Counted from the first letter of the stretch, positions 27,312 to 38,100 are shown. The stretch is DNA of 64,000 bases from Halomonas organivorans (GCF_014192055.1 NZ_JACHXM010000005.1:156981-220980), one strand, 5' to 3'. A program made the numbers and translations. The notes: generated by a model from the letters alone, not told the origin.

Positions 27312-27767
27312 ATGACCGACGCCAAATCCTGCCCCTGCGGCAGCGGCCGGACGCTCGACGACTGCTGCGGCCTCCATCATCAAGGGCTGCCGGCCCCGAC
27401 GCCCGAGGCGCTGATGCGATCTCGCTACAGCGCCTTCGCCCTGGGCCTCGTCGACTACCTGTTGAAGAGCTGGGCGGCCGAGACGCGGCCGGCGTCTCTC
27501 CCGGATGACGACCCGACGCAGTGGATGCGCCTGGAGATCCTCGATCACGGCGAGTCGGGTGACGAGGGCACCGTGCACTTTCGCGCCACCTTTCGCGAGG
27601 GCCGGCGTTGGGGTGCGCTGGAGGAGCGCTCGCGCTTTCGCCGCGAGCAAGGCCGCTGGGTCTACGTGGACGGCGAGCCCTCGGTGACGCGCCTCAAGCC
27701 GGGACGCAACGAGCCCTGCCCGTGCGGCAGCGGCAAGAAGGGCAAGGCCTGCTGCGTGCGCGGCTAA
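27312..27767 (+). CDS. ychJ: YchJ-family protein with two SEC-C zinc motifs
   Basis: Small soluble protein of 151 aa. It carries a SEC-C zinc-binding motif at each end (CPCGSGRTLDDCC at the N-terminus and CPCGSGKKGKACC at the C-terminus) around a YchJ-like NTF2-fold middle (ALMRSRYSAFALGLVDYLLKSW, in parts: RSRYSAFALG, YLLKSW). The family is widespread in gammaproteobacteria and its function is not established. ATG 27312 gives the usual MTDAKSCPCGSG start. An ATG at 27288 would add eight residues. It is divergent from the ATPase gene, sharing a 122-bp gap, and is followed by a strong terminator. Confidence 0.88.
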   Translation: MTDAKSCPCGSGRTLDDCCGLHHQGLPAPTPEALMRSRYSAFALGLVDYLLKSWAAETRPASLPDDDPTQWMRLEILDHGESGDEGTVHFRATFREGRRWGALEERSRFRREQGRWVYVDGEPSVTRLKPGRNEPCPCGSGKKGKACCVRG

Positions 27768-27803
27768 AGCCCTTTTTGGCCGGACCGCCGGCATGAAACA
27801 AAG

Positions 27804-27832
27804 CAGCCCCGCCGGTATTGCCGGCGGGGCTG
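27804..27832. terminator. Strong bidirectional terminator between ychJ and the NhaC-type genes
   Basis: A perfect 12-bp stem, CAGCCCCGCCGG / CCGGCGGGGCTG, encloses the loop TATTG. Rightward it is followed by TCTCTTCTT, and leftward by TTTGTTTC, so it can serve both converging transcripts. Confidence 0.82.
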
Positions 27833-27886
27833 TCTCTTCTTACAGCTTCAAGCTCATGGCTTAAAGCTCCCGGGCGAAGCCCGGGC

Positions 27887-29221
27887 TCAGAGTGTCATGG
27901 CGGCGAGCCAGCCGAAGGCGATCAGCGGGATGTTGTAGTGCAGGAAGGTGGGCACCACGCTGTCCCAGATATGGTCGTGCTGGCCGTCGGCGTTGAGGCC
28001 GGCGGTGGGGCCGAGGGTCGAATCCGAGGCCGGGGAGCCGGCGTCGCCCAGGGCGGCGGCGGTACCGACCAGGGCGATGGTGGCCATCGGCGAGAAGCCG
28101 AAGTTGATGGCCAACGGCACGTAGAGCGAGGCAATGATCGGGATGGTCGAGAACGACGAGCCGATGCCCATGGTGATGAACAGGCCGACCAGCAGCATGA
28201 TCAGCGCGGCCAGGCCCTTGTTGTCGCCGATCAGGGCGGCGGAGCTCTCGACCAGGGTCTCCACCTGGCCGCTGGCCTGCATGACGCTGGCGAAGCCGGC
28301 CGCCGAGATCATGATGAAGCCGACCAGCGCCATCATGCGCATGCCTTCGGTGAAGATGTCGTCCTGCTCGTGCCAGTGGAAGACGCCGCTGACCGAGAGT
28401 ACGGCGAAGCCGAACAGGCCGCCCAGCACCATGGACCCGCTCATCAGCTGTACCACCACGGTGCCGACCAGGGACAGGCCGAGCACCGCCATCTGCCAGG
28501 GCTTGAGGTGGCCGGCGGCCTCGGCGGGCGTCTCGTCGCCGTGGGCCAGGTCGCGGTCTTCGTAGTCGCGACGGCGGCGGTAGCTGAGCAGGATCGCCAC
28601 CACCAGGCCGATCGCCATGCCGCCGATCGGCACGATCATCGCCATGGGCACCATGGCGGCGGTGACGTCCAGGCCGTTGTCGTTGAGGTTGGTCAGCAGG
28701 ATGTCGTGGAGGAAGATCGAGCCGAAGCCCACCGGCAGCAGCATGTAGGGCGCGGTGATGCCGAAGGTGATCACGCAGGCCACGGCGCGTCGGTCGAGCT
28801 TCAGGTGGTTCATCAGCTTGAGCAGCGGCGGCACCAGCACCGGGATGAAGGCGATGTGCACCGGGATCAGGTTCTGGGAACTGATCGCAAAGGCCAGCAG
28901 CACGCCGAGCAGGGTGAAGACGATGGTGCGGCGGTGGGGAATGCCCTCGTCCAGGTGCAGGCCGGCGATGGCTTTCTGGGACAGCAGCTGTGTGATGCCG
29001 GAGCGCGACAGGGCCACGGCGAAGGCGCCGAGCACGGCGTAGGAGATGGCCACGGTAGCGCCGTTGCCCAGGCCGTCGTTGAAGGCGTCCATGATCTCGC
29101 CGATCGGCATGCCGGCGTAGAGGCCGCCGACCAGGGTGGCGGCGATCAGCGCGAAGACCACGGACACCCGCATCAGGCTCAGGGTGACCATGACCAGGAT
29201 GGCAAGCACGATGGCGTTCAT
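27887..29221 (-). CDS. NhaC-type antiporter-family transporter, copy 1
   Basis: Inner-membrane carrier of 444 aa and about 11-12 hydrophobic segments, in the Na+/H+ antiporter family (Pfam Na_H_antiporter, YuiF-like). Motifs include NDGLGNGATVAISYAVLGAFAVALSRSG (in parts: GLGNGATVAISY, GAFAVALSRSG), SSQNLIPVHIAFIPVL, GFGSIFLHDIL, GSSFSTIPIIASLY and AALGDAGSPASDSTLGPTAGLN (in parts: GDAGSPASDS, LGPTAGLN). It lies last in the apparent hut transcript and is a tandem duplicate of the next gene. In this context it may carry histidine or an intermediate, or handle Na/H balance. The sequence alone does not decide. Confidence 0.85.
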   Translation of the reverse strand: MNAIVLAILVMVTLSLMRVSVVFALIAATLVGGLYAGMPIGEIMDAFNDGLGNGATVAISYAVLGAFAVALSRSGITQLLSQKAIAGLHLDEGIPHRRTIVFTLLGVLLAFAISSQNLIPVHIAFIPVLVPPLLKLMNHLKLDRRAVACVITFGITAPYMLLPVGFGSIFLHDILLTNLNDNGLDVTAAMVPMAMIVPIGGMAIGLVVAILLSYRRRRDYEDRDLAHGDETPAEAAGHLKPWQMAVLGLSLVGTVVVQLMSGSMVLGGLFGFAVLSVSGVFHWHEQDDIFTEGMRMMALVGFIMISAAGFASVMQASGQVETLVESSAALIGDNKGLAALIMLLVGLFITMGIGSSFSTIPIIASLYVPLAINFGFSPMATIALVGTAAALGDAGSPASDSTLGPTAGLNADGQHDHIWDSVVPTFLHYNIPLIAFGWLAAMTL

Positions 29222-29309
29222 GAGGTTTCCTTGCGGGAGTGTCGAGGGTATGGGCGGAAAACGAAGCGCCCATTGTAGTCATCTGATCCCTCGACGCCAG
29301 GAAACCGGG

Positions 29310-29336
29310 GCCGCCGGCCCGTTGCGAGCCGGCGGC
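29310..29336 (-). other. GC-rich hairpin between the two transporter copies
   Basis: GCCGCCGGC pairs perfectly with GCCGGCGGC across a 9-nt loop just beyond the stop of copy 2. On the minus strand only a short TTT follows, so it is a weak terminator or an mRNA-stability hairpin that could lower expression of copy 1. Confidence 0.4.
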
Positions 29337-29341
29337 GGGGC

Positions 29342-30688
29342 TCACAGCGTCATGGCAGCGAGCCAGCCGAAGGCGATCAGCGGGATGTTGTAGTGCAGGA
29401 AGGTGGGCACCACGCTGTCCCAGATGTGGTCGTGCTGGCCGTCGGCGTTGAGGCCGGCGGTGGGGCCAAGGGTCGAATCCGAGGCCGGGGAGCCGGCGTC
29501 GCCCAGGGCGGCGGCGGTACCGACCAGCGCAACGGTGGCCATCGGCGAGAAGCCGAAGTTGATGGCCAACGGCACGTAGAGCGAGGCGATGATCGGGATG
29601 GTCGAGAACGACGAGCCGATGCCCATGGTGATGAACAGCCCGACCAGCAGCATGATCAGCGCCGCCAGGCCCCTGTTGTCGCCGATCAGCGCCGTGGAGG
29701 TGGTGACCAGGCTTTCCACCTCGCCGCTGGCCTGCATGACGCTGGCGAAGCCCGACGCCGAGATCATGATGAAGCCGACCAGCGCCATCATGCGCATGCC
29801 TTCGGTGAAGATGCCGTCCTGCTCGTGCCAGCGAAACACGCCGCTGACCGAGAGCACGGCGAAGCCGAAGATGCCGCCCAGCACCATGGAACCGGTGACC
29901 AGTTGGGTGGCTACGGTGCCGCCCAGGGCGATGGCCAGCACGCCGAGCTGCCAGGGCTTTAGGTGGCCGGCGGCCTGGACCTGGCTCTCGTCGCCGTGAG
30001 CCAGGTCCAGGTCGCGATACTCGCGCTTGCCGCGGTAGCTGAACAGCACCGCGGTGGCCAGGCCCAGCGCCATGCCGCCGATCGGCACGATCATCGCCGT
30101 GGGCACCATGCCCGGCGTCACCGACAGGCCCAGCGAGGCGCCAGCCTCGTTGAGGTTGGCCAGCAGGATGTCGTGGAGGAAGATCGAGCCGAAGCCCACC
30201 GGCAGCAGCATGTAGGGCGCGGTGATGCCGAAGGTGATGACGCAGGCCACGGCGCGGCGGTCGAGCTTCAGGTGGTTCATCAGCTTGAGCAGCGGCGGCA
30301 CCAGCACCGGGATGAAGGCGATGTGCACCGGGATCAGGTTCTGGGAACTGATCGAGAAGGCCAGCAGCGCGCCGAGCAGGGTGAGGGCGATCGTCTTGCG
30401 ATGAGGGATGCCCTCGTCGAGCTTGAGCCTGCCGATGGCCCTGGCGGAGAGCAGCTCGGTGACGCCGGAGCGTGACAGGGCCACGGCGAAGGCGCCGAGC
30501 ACGGCGTAGGAGATGGCCACGGTGGCGCCGTTGCCCAGGCCGTCGTTGAAGGCGCTCATGATCTCGCCGATCGGCATGCCGGCGTAGAGGCCACCGACCA
30601 GGGACGCGGCAATCAGGGCGAAGACCACGGAAACGCGGGCGAGACTGAGCACGACCATCACCAGGATGGCCAGGACGACTGCATTCAT
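29342..30688 (-). CDS. NhaC-type antiporter-family transporter, copy 2
   Basis: 448 aa, the upstream member of a tandem pair. Most residues are identical to copy 1, and the last roughly 150 residues are nearly unchanged (GLFITMGIGSSFSTIPIIAS, LHYNIPLIAFGWLAAMTL). Differences cluster in the early loop (STS: ITQLLSQKAIAGLH versus VTELLSARAIGRLK) and in the region after FLHDIL, where this copy has four extra residues. It begins 89 bp after hutH. Its place after hutH suggests it belongs to the histidine regulon. Na/H exchange and amino-acid carriage are both possible for the family. Confidence 0.85.
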   Translation of the reverse strand: MNAVVLAILVMVVLSLARVSVVFALIAASLVGGLYAGMPIGEIMSAFNDGLGNGATVAISYAVLGAFAVALSRSGVTELLSARAIGRLKLDEGIPHRKTIALTLLGALLAFSISSQNLIPVHIAFIPVLVPPLLKLMNHLKLDRRAVACVITFGITAPYMLLPVGFGSIFLHDILLANLNEAGASLGLSVTPGMVPTAMIVPIGGMALGLATAVLFSYRGKREYRDLDLAHGDESQVQAAGHLKPWQLGVLAIALGGTVATQLVTGSMVLGGIFGFAVLSVSGVFRWHEQDGIFTEGMRMMALVGFIMISASGFASVMQASGEVESLVTTSTALIGDNRGLAALIMLLVGLFITMGIGSSFSTIPIIASLYVPLAINFGFSPMATVALVGTAAALGDAGSPASDSTLGPTAGLNADGQHDHIWDSVVPTFLHYNIPLIAFGWLAAMTL

Positions 30689-30733
30689 GGAAGGTCCTTG
30701 TGGAGCGGATTGTTGTTGGAAGAGCGAGCCGCC

Positions 30734-30760
30734 CGCCCTCCCGCCGTGGTCGGGAGGGCG
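30734..30760 (-). terminator. Hairpin between hutH and the transporter pair
   Basis: CGCCCTCCCG pairs perfectly with CGGGAGGGCG around a 7-nt loop, 18 bp past the hutH stop. The downstream minus-strand sequence (GCTCGCTCTTCC) is only mildly T-rich. It may partly terminate the hut transcript before the transporter genes. Confidence 0.45.
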
Positions 30761-30777
30761 AGCGGTCGAGCGCCAGC

Positions 30778-32310
30778 TTAGTGGCTGGGCAACAGCTCGG
30801 CGGGCACCAGGTGGCTCAGGGTGCGGGCCGCCAAAAGCTCCCCTGCGGCCTCGATGTCGGGGCCGAAGAAGCGGTCACGGTCGTAGTAGGCAACGCGTTC
30901 GCGCAGCGCGTGGCGGGCTTCCTCCAGGGGGGCGGTGGTCGCCAGGCCCCGGCGGAAGTCGAGCCCCTGGCAGGCGGCCAGCCATTCGATGGCCAGGATG
31001 CCGCGCACGTTGTCGGCCATCTCCCACAGGCGCTTGCCGGCGGCCGGGGCCATGGAGACGTGGTCTTCCTGGTTGGCCGAGGTGGGCAGGCTGTCGACGC
31101 TGTGCGGATGGGCCAGGGCCTTGTTCTCGCTGGCCAGGGCGGCGGCGGTGACCTGGGCGATCATGAAGCCCGAGTTGACCCCGCCGTTCTCCACCAGGAA
31201 GGGCGGCAGCTGGGACATGTGCTTGTCCATCATCAGCGACACGCGGCGCTCGGTGAGCGAGCCGATCTCGGCGATGGCCAGCGCCAGGTTGTCGGCGGCC
31301 ATGGCCACCGGCTCGGCGTGGAAATTGCCGCCGGAGATGATGTCGCCCTGTTCGGCGAACACCAGCGGATTGTCGGAGACCGCATTGACCTCGATGGCCA
31401 GCACCTCGGCCGCCTGGCGGATCTGGGTCAGGGCGGCGCCCATCACCTGGGGCTGGCAGCGCAGCGAGTAGGGGTCCTGGACCTTGCCGCAGTCGGCATG
31501 GGAGTCGCTGAGCTCACTGCGGCTGCCCAGCAGGTGGCGATAGGTCGCGGCGGTATCGATCTGGCCTCGCTGGCCGCGAACCTCGTGGATGCGGGCATCG
31601 AAGGGCGAGCGCGAGCTCAAGGTCGCCTCCACGGTGAGCGAGCCGCAAACCGTGGCCGCCGCGAACAGGTCCTCGGCCTCGAACAGGCCCTTGAGGGCGT
31701 AGGCGGTGGACACCTGGGTGCCGTTGAGCAGGGCGAGGCCCTCCTTGGGCGCCAGGGCCAGCGGCTCGAGGCCGGCCTTGGCCAGGGCCTCCCGGGCCGG
31801 CAGCCAGTCGCCGTCATGGCGGGCCTTGCCCTCGCCGAGCAGCACCACGCTCATATGGGCCAAGGGGGCCAGGTCGCCGGAGGCCCCCACCGAGCCCTTG
31901 AGCGGAATATGCGGGTAGACCTCGGCGTTGATCAGCGCGACCAGGGCGTCCAGCACCTCGCGGCGAATGCCGGAGAAGCCGCGGGCCAGGCTGTTGACCT
32001 TGAGTACCATGATCAGCCGCACCAGGTCGTCGCTCATGGCTTCGCCGACGCCGGTGGCGTGCGACAGCACCAGCGAGCGCTGCAGGTCTTCGAGCTGGTC
32101 CTTCTCGATGCGGGTCTGGGCCAGCAGGCCGAAGCCGGTGTTGATGCCGTAGACGGTGCGGTCCTCGGCGATCACGCGATTGACGCAGTCGACGGCGCGG
32201 CCGATCTCGGCGTCGGCGCTGGCGGGCAGATCGACGGTCATGGGGGCCTGGAAGACCTGGCGCGCCTGGGCCAGGGTCATCTTGCCGGGTTGGATCTCGA
32301 GATGGTTCAT
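30778..32310 (-). CDS. hutH: Histidine ammonia-lyase
   Basis: First enzyme of histidine degradation: L-histidine to urocanate plus ammonia, cytoplasmic. At 510 aa it is full length. The autocatalytic MIO cofactor triad Ala143-Ser144-Gly145 lies in [15 protein letters not shown]. Other family signatures are [44 protein letters not shown] and the tail Glu of NQEDHVSM. It is fourth in the order hutI-hutG-hutU-hutH. The gap to hutU is unusually long (180 bp) and filled by an inverted-repeat element, so hutH could have an extra transcript start or RNA-processing point. Confidence 0.97.
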   Translation of the reverse strand: MNHLEIQPGKMTLAQARQVFQAPMTVDLPASADAEIGRAVDCVNRVIAEDRTVYGINTGFGLLAQTRIEKDQLEDLQRSLVLSHATGVGEAMSDDLVRLIMVLKVNSLARGFSGIRREVLDALVALINAEVYPHIPLKGSVGASGDLAPLAHMSVVLLGEGKARHDGDWLPAREALAKAGLEPLALAPKEGLALLNGTQVSTAYALKGLFEAEDLFAAATVCGSLTVEATLSSRSPFDARIHEVRGQRGQIDTAATYRHLLGSRSELSDSHADCGKVQDPYSLRCQPQVMGAALTQIRQAAEVLAIEVNAVSDNPLVFAEQGDIISGGNFHAEPVAMAADNLALAIAEIGSLTERRVSLMMDKHMSQLPPFLVENGGVNSGFMIAQVTAAALASENKALAHPHSVDSLPTSANQEDHVSMAPAAGKRLWEMADNVRGILAIEWLAACQGLDFRRGLATTAPLEEARHALRERVAYYDRDRFFGPDIEAAGELLAARTLSHLVPAELLPSH

Positions 32311-32349
32311 CTGACGTTACCTTGGATAGCCATGTTCGGAGGTTAGGTG

Positions 32350-32490
32350 GGAAGCGCTGATTCATGTCGCGAGCGAAGACAGGCTGGTTACCGCCGGAAC
32401 GGAAAAGCCGGAGTTTACACGGCAGTAAATGAGGACTTTGAGTACCGCCGGGGACCAGCCTGTCGAGCGCAGCAATGAATCGGTGTTTCC
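32350..32490. repeat. Imperfect long inverted-repeat element between hutU and hutH
   Basis: The left arm (32350-32388) and right arm (32454-32490) are inverted copies. Both end inward in ACAGGCTGGT/ACCAGCCTGT and both contain GATTCAT / ATGAATC near the outer ends. The 65-bp centre carries the direct repeat ACCGCCGG twice. The right arm abuts the hutU stop codon exactly. The structure suggests a dispersed extragenic palindromic or MITE-like element. Whether other copies exist cannot be seen in this window. Confidence 0.65.
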
Positions 32491-34164
<1,674 letters not shown>

Positions 34165-34219
34165 GCTCTTGTTCCTCGCAGGGTCTCGCGGTAAGGGGGC
34201 TGGCGGCCGGGGTGGCGGT

Positions 34220-35185
34220 TCAGCCGTTCAGGGTCAGTAGATGGACGAGCCGGGCCGCCGCCTTGGCGGTGCGGGCGTCCAGGTCATAGTCGGGGTTCAG
34301 CTCGGCCAGGTCGGCCAGGCGCAGCTTGCCGCTGTCGCGGATCGCCTCGAGCAGCGGCTCGAGCAGGGCCAGCGACACGCCGCGGGCGGCGGGGGCGCTG
34401 ACGCCCGGGGCCTCGGCGGCGGGCAGCACGTCCAGGTCGATGGTCAGGTAGACGTGATCGCAGCGGGCGATGAAGCGCGCCAGGTCGCGTTGGAGGGCGT
34501 CGAGCCGGCGCGCATCGATGTCACGATCCTCGCGAACCAGCACGTCGAGCGACTCGGCGCGGGCGAACAGCGCACGGGTGTTGGCGGCGCGGCTGACGCC
34601 CAGGCAGGCGTAGCGGAAGGGCCAGCCCCGTTGCTGGCACTGCTCGGCGATCTGGGCGAAGGGCGTGCCGGAAGAGCGCACATGGGCCGGGTCGCGCAGG
34701 TCGAAGTGGGCATCGAAGTTGATGATGCCGATCCGTGGCCTGGCCTCTCGCGCCTCGAGGTGGCGGGCCAGGCCCGACCAGCTGGCGTAGGCCACCTCGT
34801 GGCCGCCGCCGAGCACGATGGGCAGGTGGCCGGCCTCGAGCAGCGGGGCCAGGCGCGCGGCGAGAGCGTCCTGGGCGGCCTCGAGGGCGTCGCCCTCGCA
34901 GCTCACGTCGCCGGCGTCATGGACCGGTCCTCGGCGGTGCCAGGCCAACGGCGCCAGGGCGCGACGAATGGCGGTGGGCCCGGCGGCGGCGCCGGTGCGT
35001 CCCTGGTTGCGGGCCACGCCGGCGTCGCTGGCGAAGCCGACCAGCACGGCGCCGGGCATGGCATCGGCATCGAGTGGACGCACGCGCTGGTGCCAGCGAT
35101 CGCTGTCGGGCTCCGGGTCGGTGCGGCCCTGCCAGACGCGCATGTCGATGTCGGCGCCGTGGGGCATCTCGGTTCGAGGTTTCAT
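34220..35185 (-). CDS. hutG: Formimidoylglutamase (arginase-type HutG)
   Basis: Hydrolyses N-formimidoyl-L-glutamate to glutamate and formamide, the last step of the four-step Hut pathway. It is an arginase/agmatinase-fold enzyme (321 aa) with the binuclear Mn ligands visible: [17 protein letters not shown] (DxHxD) and TIDLDVLP (DxD). The type-I (arginase-like) HutG means the five-step HutF/formylglutamate route is not used here. The start is ATG 35185, with AGGAG about 10 bp upstream, only 7 bp after hutI. A longer in-frame reading to 35251 runs inside hutI. Confidence 0.93.
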   Translation of the reverse strand: MKPRTEMPHGADIDMRVWQGRTDPEPDSDRWHQRVRPLDADAMPGAVLVGFASDAGVARNQGRTGAAAGPTAIRRALAPLAWHRRGPVHDAGDVSCEGDALEAAQDALAARLAPLLEAGHLPIVLGGGHEVAYASWSGLARHLEAREARPRIGIINFDAHFDLRDPAHVRSSGTPFAQIAEQCQQRGWPFRYACLGVSRAANTRALFARAESLDVLVREDRDIDARRLDALQRDLARFIARCDHVYLTIDLDVLPAAEAPGVSAPAARGVSLALLEPLLEAIRDSGKLRLADLAELNPDYDLDARTAKAAARLVHLLTLNG

Positions 35186-35192
35186 GATCGCA

Positions 35193-36404
35193 TCACTCCT
35201 GGCACTGGCCGGCGAAGACCCGCTGGCGCAGCCGACCCGGCTGGACGGCATAGGCGAGTTCGGCGGGCGAGTCGATGTCCCACACGCAGAGATCGGCGGG
35301 TGCGCCCTCGTACAGCCGTCCCAGGTCGCGACGGCCCAGGGCGGCGGCGCCGTGGGCGGTCATGCCGGACAGGGCCTCGCGCGGCGTGAGCCGGAACAGG
35401 GTGCAGGCCAGGTTGAGCATCAGCGTCGGCATGAACAGCGGCGAGCTGCCCGGATTGGCGTCGGTGGCCACGGCCATGGGGACGCCCGCCTCGCGCAGGG
35501 CGGCGATGGGTGGCAGTTGCGTCTCGCGCAGGGTATGGAAGGCACCGGGCAGGATCACCGCCACGCTGCCTGCCTCGCGCAGGGCGTCGACGCCGGCCTG
35601 GTCCAGGTACTCGATGTGGTCGGCGGACAGCGCGCCGTGGCGCGCCGCCATGGCGCTGCCGCCGAGGTTGGAAAGCTGCTCGGCGTGGGCCTTGATGGGC
35701 AGGCCATGGGCCTCGGCCGCCTGGAAGACCCGTTCGCACTGGGCCACCGAGAAGGCGATCGTCTCGCAGAACACGTCCACCGCGTCGGCCAGTCCCTCGG
35801 CGGCCGCGGCCGGGATCATCTCGTCGCAGACCAGGTCGATATAGGCATCGCTGTCGTGGCGATATTCCGGCGGCAGGGCGTGGGCGCCGAGCAGGGTGGT
35901 GACGATACGCACCGGCAGGGCCTCGCCGAGGCGGCGCGCCACGCGCAACATCTTCAGCTCGCCTTCGACGCTGAGGCCATAGCCCGACTTGATTTCCACC
36001 GTGGTGGCACCGTCGGCGATCATCGCCGTCAGCCGGGGCAGGGCGGCGGCGAACAGCGTCTCTTCGTCGGCATCCCGGGTGGCGTTGACGGTGCTCAGGA
36101 TGCCGCCGCCGCGCCGGGCGATCTCCTCGTAGCTCGCGCCCTCGAGGCGCGCTTCGAACTCGTCGGCGCGGCCGCCGCCGAAGACGAGGTGGGTATGGCA
36201 GTCCACCAGGCCGGGGGTCATCACCCCGCCGCGGCCCATCTCGCGACAGCCGGCGGCTCGTGCCGCGTCGAGCGCGCGCATTGGCGTCAATTCGGCGATG
36301 CGCTCACCCTCGACGATGACCGCCATCGGCTCGGGGCAGGTGGCCAGCCCGTCGAAGACGGTGACGTCGCGCCACAGCAGGCGAGTCGGCGTGTCTAGGG
36401 TCAT
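35193..36404 (-). CDS. hutI: Imidazolonepropionase
   Basis: Amidohydrolase converting 4-imidazolone-5-propionate to N-formimidoylglutamate. The 403-aa protein carries the metal motif [16 protein letters not shown], the substrate-site [35 protein letters not shown] and [15 protein letters not shown] (metal Asp). It is the first gene of the leftward hut operon. The ATG is preceded by AGAGG and lies 20 bp from a palindromic HutC-type operator at 36424-36437. The pathway order on the strand is hutI, hutG, hutU, hutH. Confidence 0.97.
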   Translation of the reverse strand: MTLDTPTRLLWRDVTVFDGLATCPEPMAVIVEGERIAELTPMRALDAARAAGCREMGRGGVMTPGLVDCHTHLVFGGGRADEFEARLEGASYEEIARRGGGILSTVNATRDADEETLFAAALPRLTAMIADGATTVEIKSGYGLSVEGELKMLRVARRLGEALPVRIVTTLLGAHALPPEYRHDSDAYIDLVCDEMIPAAAAEGLADAVDVFCETIAFSVAQCERVFQAAEAHGLPIKAHAEQLSNLGGSAMAARHGALSADHIEYLDQAGVDALREAGSVAVILPGAFHTLRETQLPPIAALREAGVPMAVATDANPGSSPLFMPTLMLNLACTLFRLTPREALSGMTAHGAAALGRRDLGRLYEGAPADLCVWDIDSPAELAYAVQPGRLRQRVFAGQCQE

Positions 36405-36423
36405 GGGAGGACCTCTGTGTGAG

Positions 36424-36437
36424 TTTGTATATACAAA
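36424..36437. promoter_or_regulatory. HutC-type operator upstream of hutI
   Basis: A perfect 14-bp palindrome, TTTGTATATACAAA, lies 20 bp upstream of the hutI ATG. Its TGTATATACA core is shared with the site at 36640-36653 before the divergent yjiH-like gene. The core agrees with the TGTATATACA-like boxes described for HutC, the GntR-family repressor encoded at 40.5 kb. Confidence 0.78.
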
Positions 36438-36580
36438 TGCTAGCCGATCCTTGTCGTTCCGTCACCCCTCTCCGGTCATCTTGAAAGTCATCGGCGGCTC
36501 TATGAGGGGTTTTAAAAAAAATATTTAAAATCATGTTGTTAAATTGATTTAAGCGATGTTGTTCGAGGTCGGGAAGCTAG

Positions 36581-36600
36581 GCTTATACCAAAGTATAAGC
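36581..36600. promoter_or_regulatory. Inverted repeat in the hut/yjiH control region
   Basis: GCTTATAC is followed by the 4-bp spacer CAAA and its exact complement GTATAAGC. It lies between the two HutC-type boxes, next to a very AT-rich stretch (36508-36556) that is probably promoter DNA. It differs from the HutC boxes, so a second regulator is possible. Confidence 0.5.
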
Positions 36601-36639
36601 GAAAGAGGGGGCGGCGGATTGGCGTCACTAGGTCGGCAT

Positions 36640-36653
36640 AATGTATATACATT
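36640..36653. promoter_or_regulatory. HutC-type operator upstream of the YjiH-family gene
   Basis: A perfect 14-bp palindrome, AATGTATATACATT, sits 48 bp upstream of the yjiH-like ATG. It shares the 10-bp core TGTATATACA with the hutI-side box 203 bp away, so both divergent transcripts are probably under the same repressor. Confidence 0.76.
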
Positions 36654-36701
36654 GCATGGCGGCGACGCGTCGTCATCACAACGACAACCCAGGAGTGCAA
36701 C

Positions 36702-38030
36702 ATGGCTACCCCTCCCTCCGCTTCGACGCCGACGCGGCACCATTCGCCGGCCGTCGCGCTGAAACTTTTCGTTCCCAGCCTGCTGGGCGTGCTGATCTTC
36801 TTCGTGCCGCTGAGCCTGGGTGGCAAGACCACCATCCCGCTGGATCACATGGTCACCGGCGCCCGGTCGCTGCTCGGCGAGGCCAGCGGCTTCTATGCAC
36901 TGGCGCTGATCGTGGCGGGCGCCATTTATCCGCTGTGGAAGGGCACTTGGCGACGCAGTGCGACCGACCTGGTGTTCACCGTGTTGAAGCTCGCCGGGAT
37001 CGTCACGGCGGTGCTGGCGCTGACCGGCTGGGGGCCGGCCTTCCTGCACACGCCGGACATGCTGCCGTTCCTGTTCGACAAGCTGGTGATTCCGGTGGGG
37101 CTGATCGTGCCGATCGGTGCCATCTTCCTGGCGCTGCTGATCGGCTTCGGACTGCTCGAGCTGATCGGCGTGCTGGTCCAGCCGGTGATGCGGCCGATCT
37201 GGCGCACCCCGGGCCGCAGCGCCATCGATGCGGTGGCGTCCTTCGTCGGCAGTTACTCGATCGGCCTGCTGATCACCAACCGGGTCTATCGGGCCGGCGA
37301 GTACTCGGCCCGTGAGGCGGCGATCATCGCCACCGGTTTCTCCACCGTCTCGGCGACCTTCATGATCATCGTCGCCAAGACCCTGGACCTGATGAACGTG
37401 TGGAACGCCTACTTCTGGCTGACGCTGGGCATCACCTTCCTGGTCACCGCCATCACCGTGCGGCTGCCGCCGCTGGCCGGCATGGACGATACCAAGAGCG
37501 ATCCCGAGCCCGAGGCGGAGTCCGGCAAGCGGTTCGCCACCGCCTGGCAGACCGGCCTCGACGTGGCCGCCAAGGCGCCGAGCCTGCCGGCCAGCGTGGC
37601 GCTGAACTTTCGCGAGGGGCTGGTGATGGCCATCAGCATCCTGCCGTCGATCATGTCGGTCGGGCTGGCGGGGCTGCTGCTCGCCAAGTACACCCCGGTG
37701 TTCGAGTGGCTGGGCTGGGTGTTCTACCCGTTCGTCGCCGTGTGGGGCGTGCAGGAGGCGGCCGAGCTGGCGCAGGCTGCGGCGGCGGGGCTCGCCGAGA
37801 TGTTCCTGCCGGCGCTGTTGATGGGCGAAGCAGACTTCGTGGCGCGCTTCGCCACCGGCGTGGTCTCGGTGTCGGCGGTGCTGTTCTTCTCCGCCTCGAT
37901 TCCCTGCATCCTGTCCACCAGTATCCCGCTGTCGGTGGGACGCATCGTGGTGGTGTGGTTCCTGCGCGTGGCGCTGAGCCTGCTGCTGGCGGTCCCGACC
38001 GGTTACCTGGTGCAGGGCCTGGGCGGATAG
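36702..38030 (+). CDS. YjiH-family membrane protein, probable histidine-regulon transporter
   Basis: Integral membrane protein of 442 aa with about 10-11 hydrophobic segments, in the YjiH/nucleoside-recognition (Gate-domain) family. Recognisable stretches are VPSLLGVLIFFVPLSLGGKTTIPLDHMV (in parts: LGVLIFFVPL, KTTIPLDHMV), SFVGSYSIGLLITNRVYRAGEYS (in parts: FVGSYSIGLL, VYRAGEYS), ATGFSTVSATFMIIVAKTL, and a charged cytoplasmic linker around residues 265-285. The family function is not established. It is divergent from hutI, with a HutC-type operator and AGGAG upstream. Transport of histidine, urocanate or a related compound is an inference from that context. It has its own terminator. Confidence 0.85.
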   Translation: MATPPSASTPTRHHSPAVALKLFVPSLLGVLIFFVPLSLGGKTTIPLDHMVTGARSLLGEASGFYALALIVAGAIYPLWKGTWRRSATDLVFTVLKLAGIVTAVLALTGWGPAFLHTPDMLPFLFDKLVIPVGLIVPIGAIFLALLIGFGLLELIGVLVQPVMRPIWRTPGRSAIDAVASFVGSYSIGLLITNRVYRAGEYSAREAAIIATGFSTVSATFMIIVAKTLDLMNVWNAYFWLTLGITFLVTAITVRLPPLAGMDDTKSDPEPEAESGKRFATAWQTGLDVAAKAPSLPASVALNFREGLVMAISILPSIMSVGLAGLLLAKYTPVFEWLGWVFYPFVAVWGVQEAAELAQAAAAGLAEMFLPALLMGEADFVARFATGVVSVSAVLFFSASIPCILSTSIPLSVGRIVVVWFLRVALSLLLAVPTGYLVQGLGG

Positions 38031-38068
38031 CTCGCCGGGGCCGCATGGCCCGGACAGGGAGGTCGTTG

Positions 38069-38100
38069 ACGGCCGGGGGCGTGCGAGCGTCCCCGGCCGT
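38069..38100 (+). terminator. Terminator after the YjiH-family gene
   Basis: ACGGCCGGGG pairs perfectly with CCCCGGCCGT, extended inward by three more pairs to a 6-nt loop. The stem is followed by TTTGCTTG. It begins 39 bp past the stop. Confidence 0.78.
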
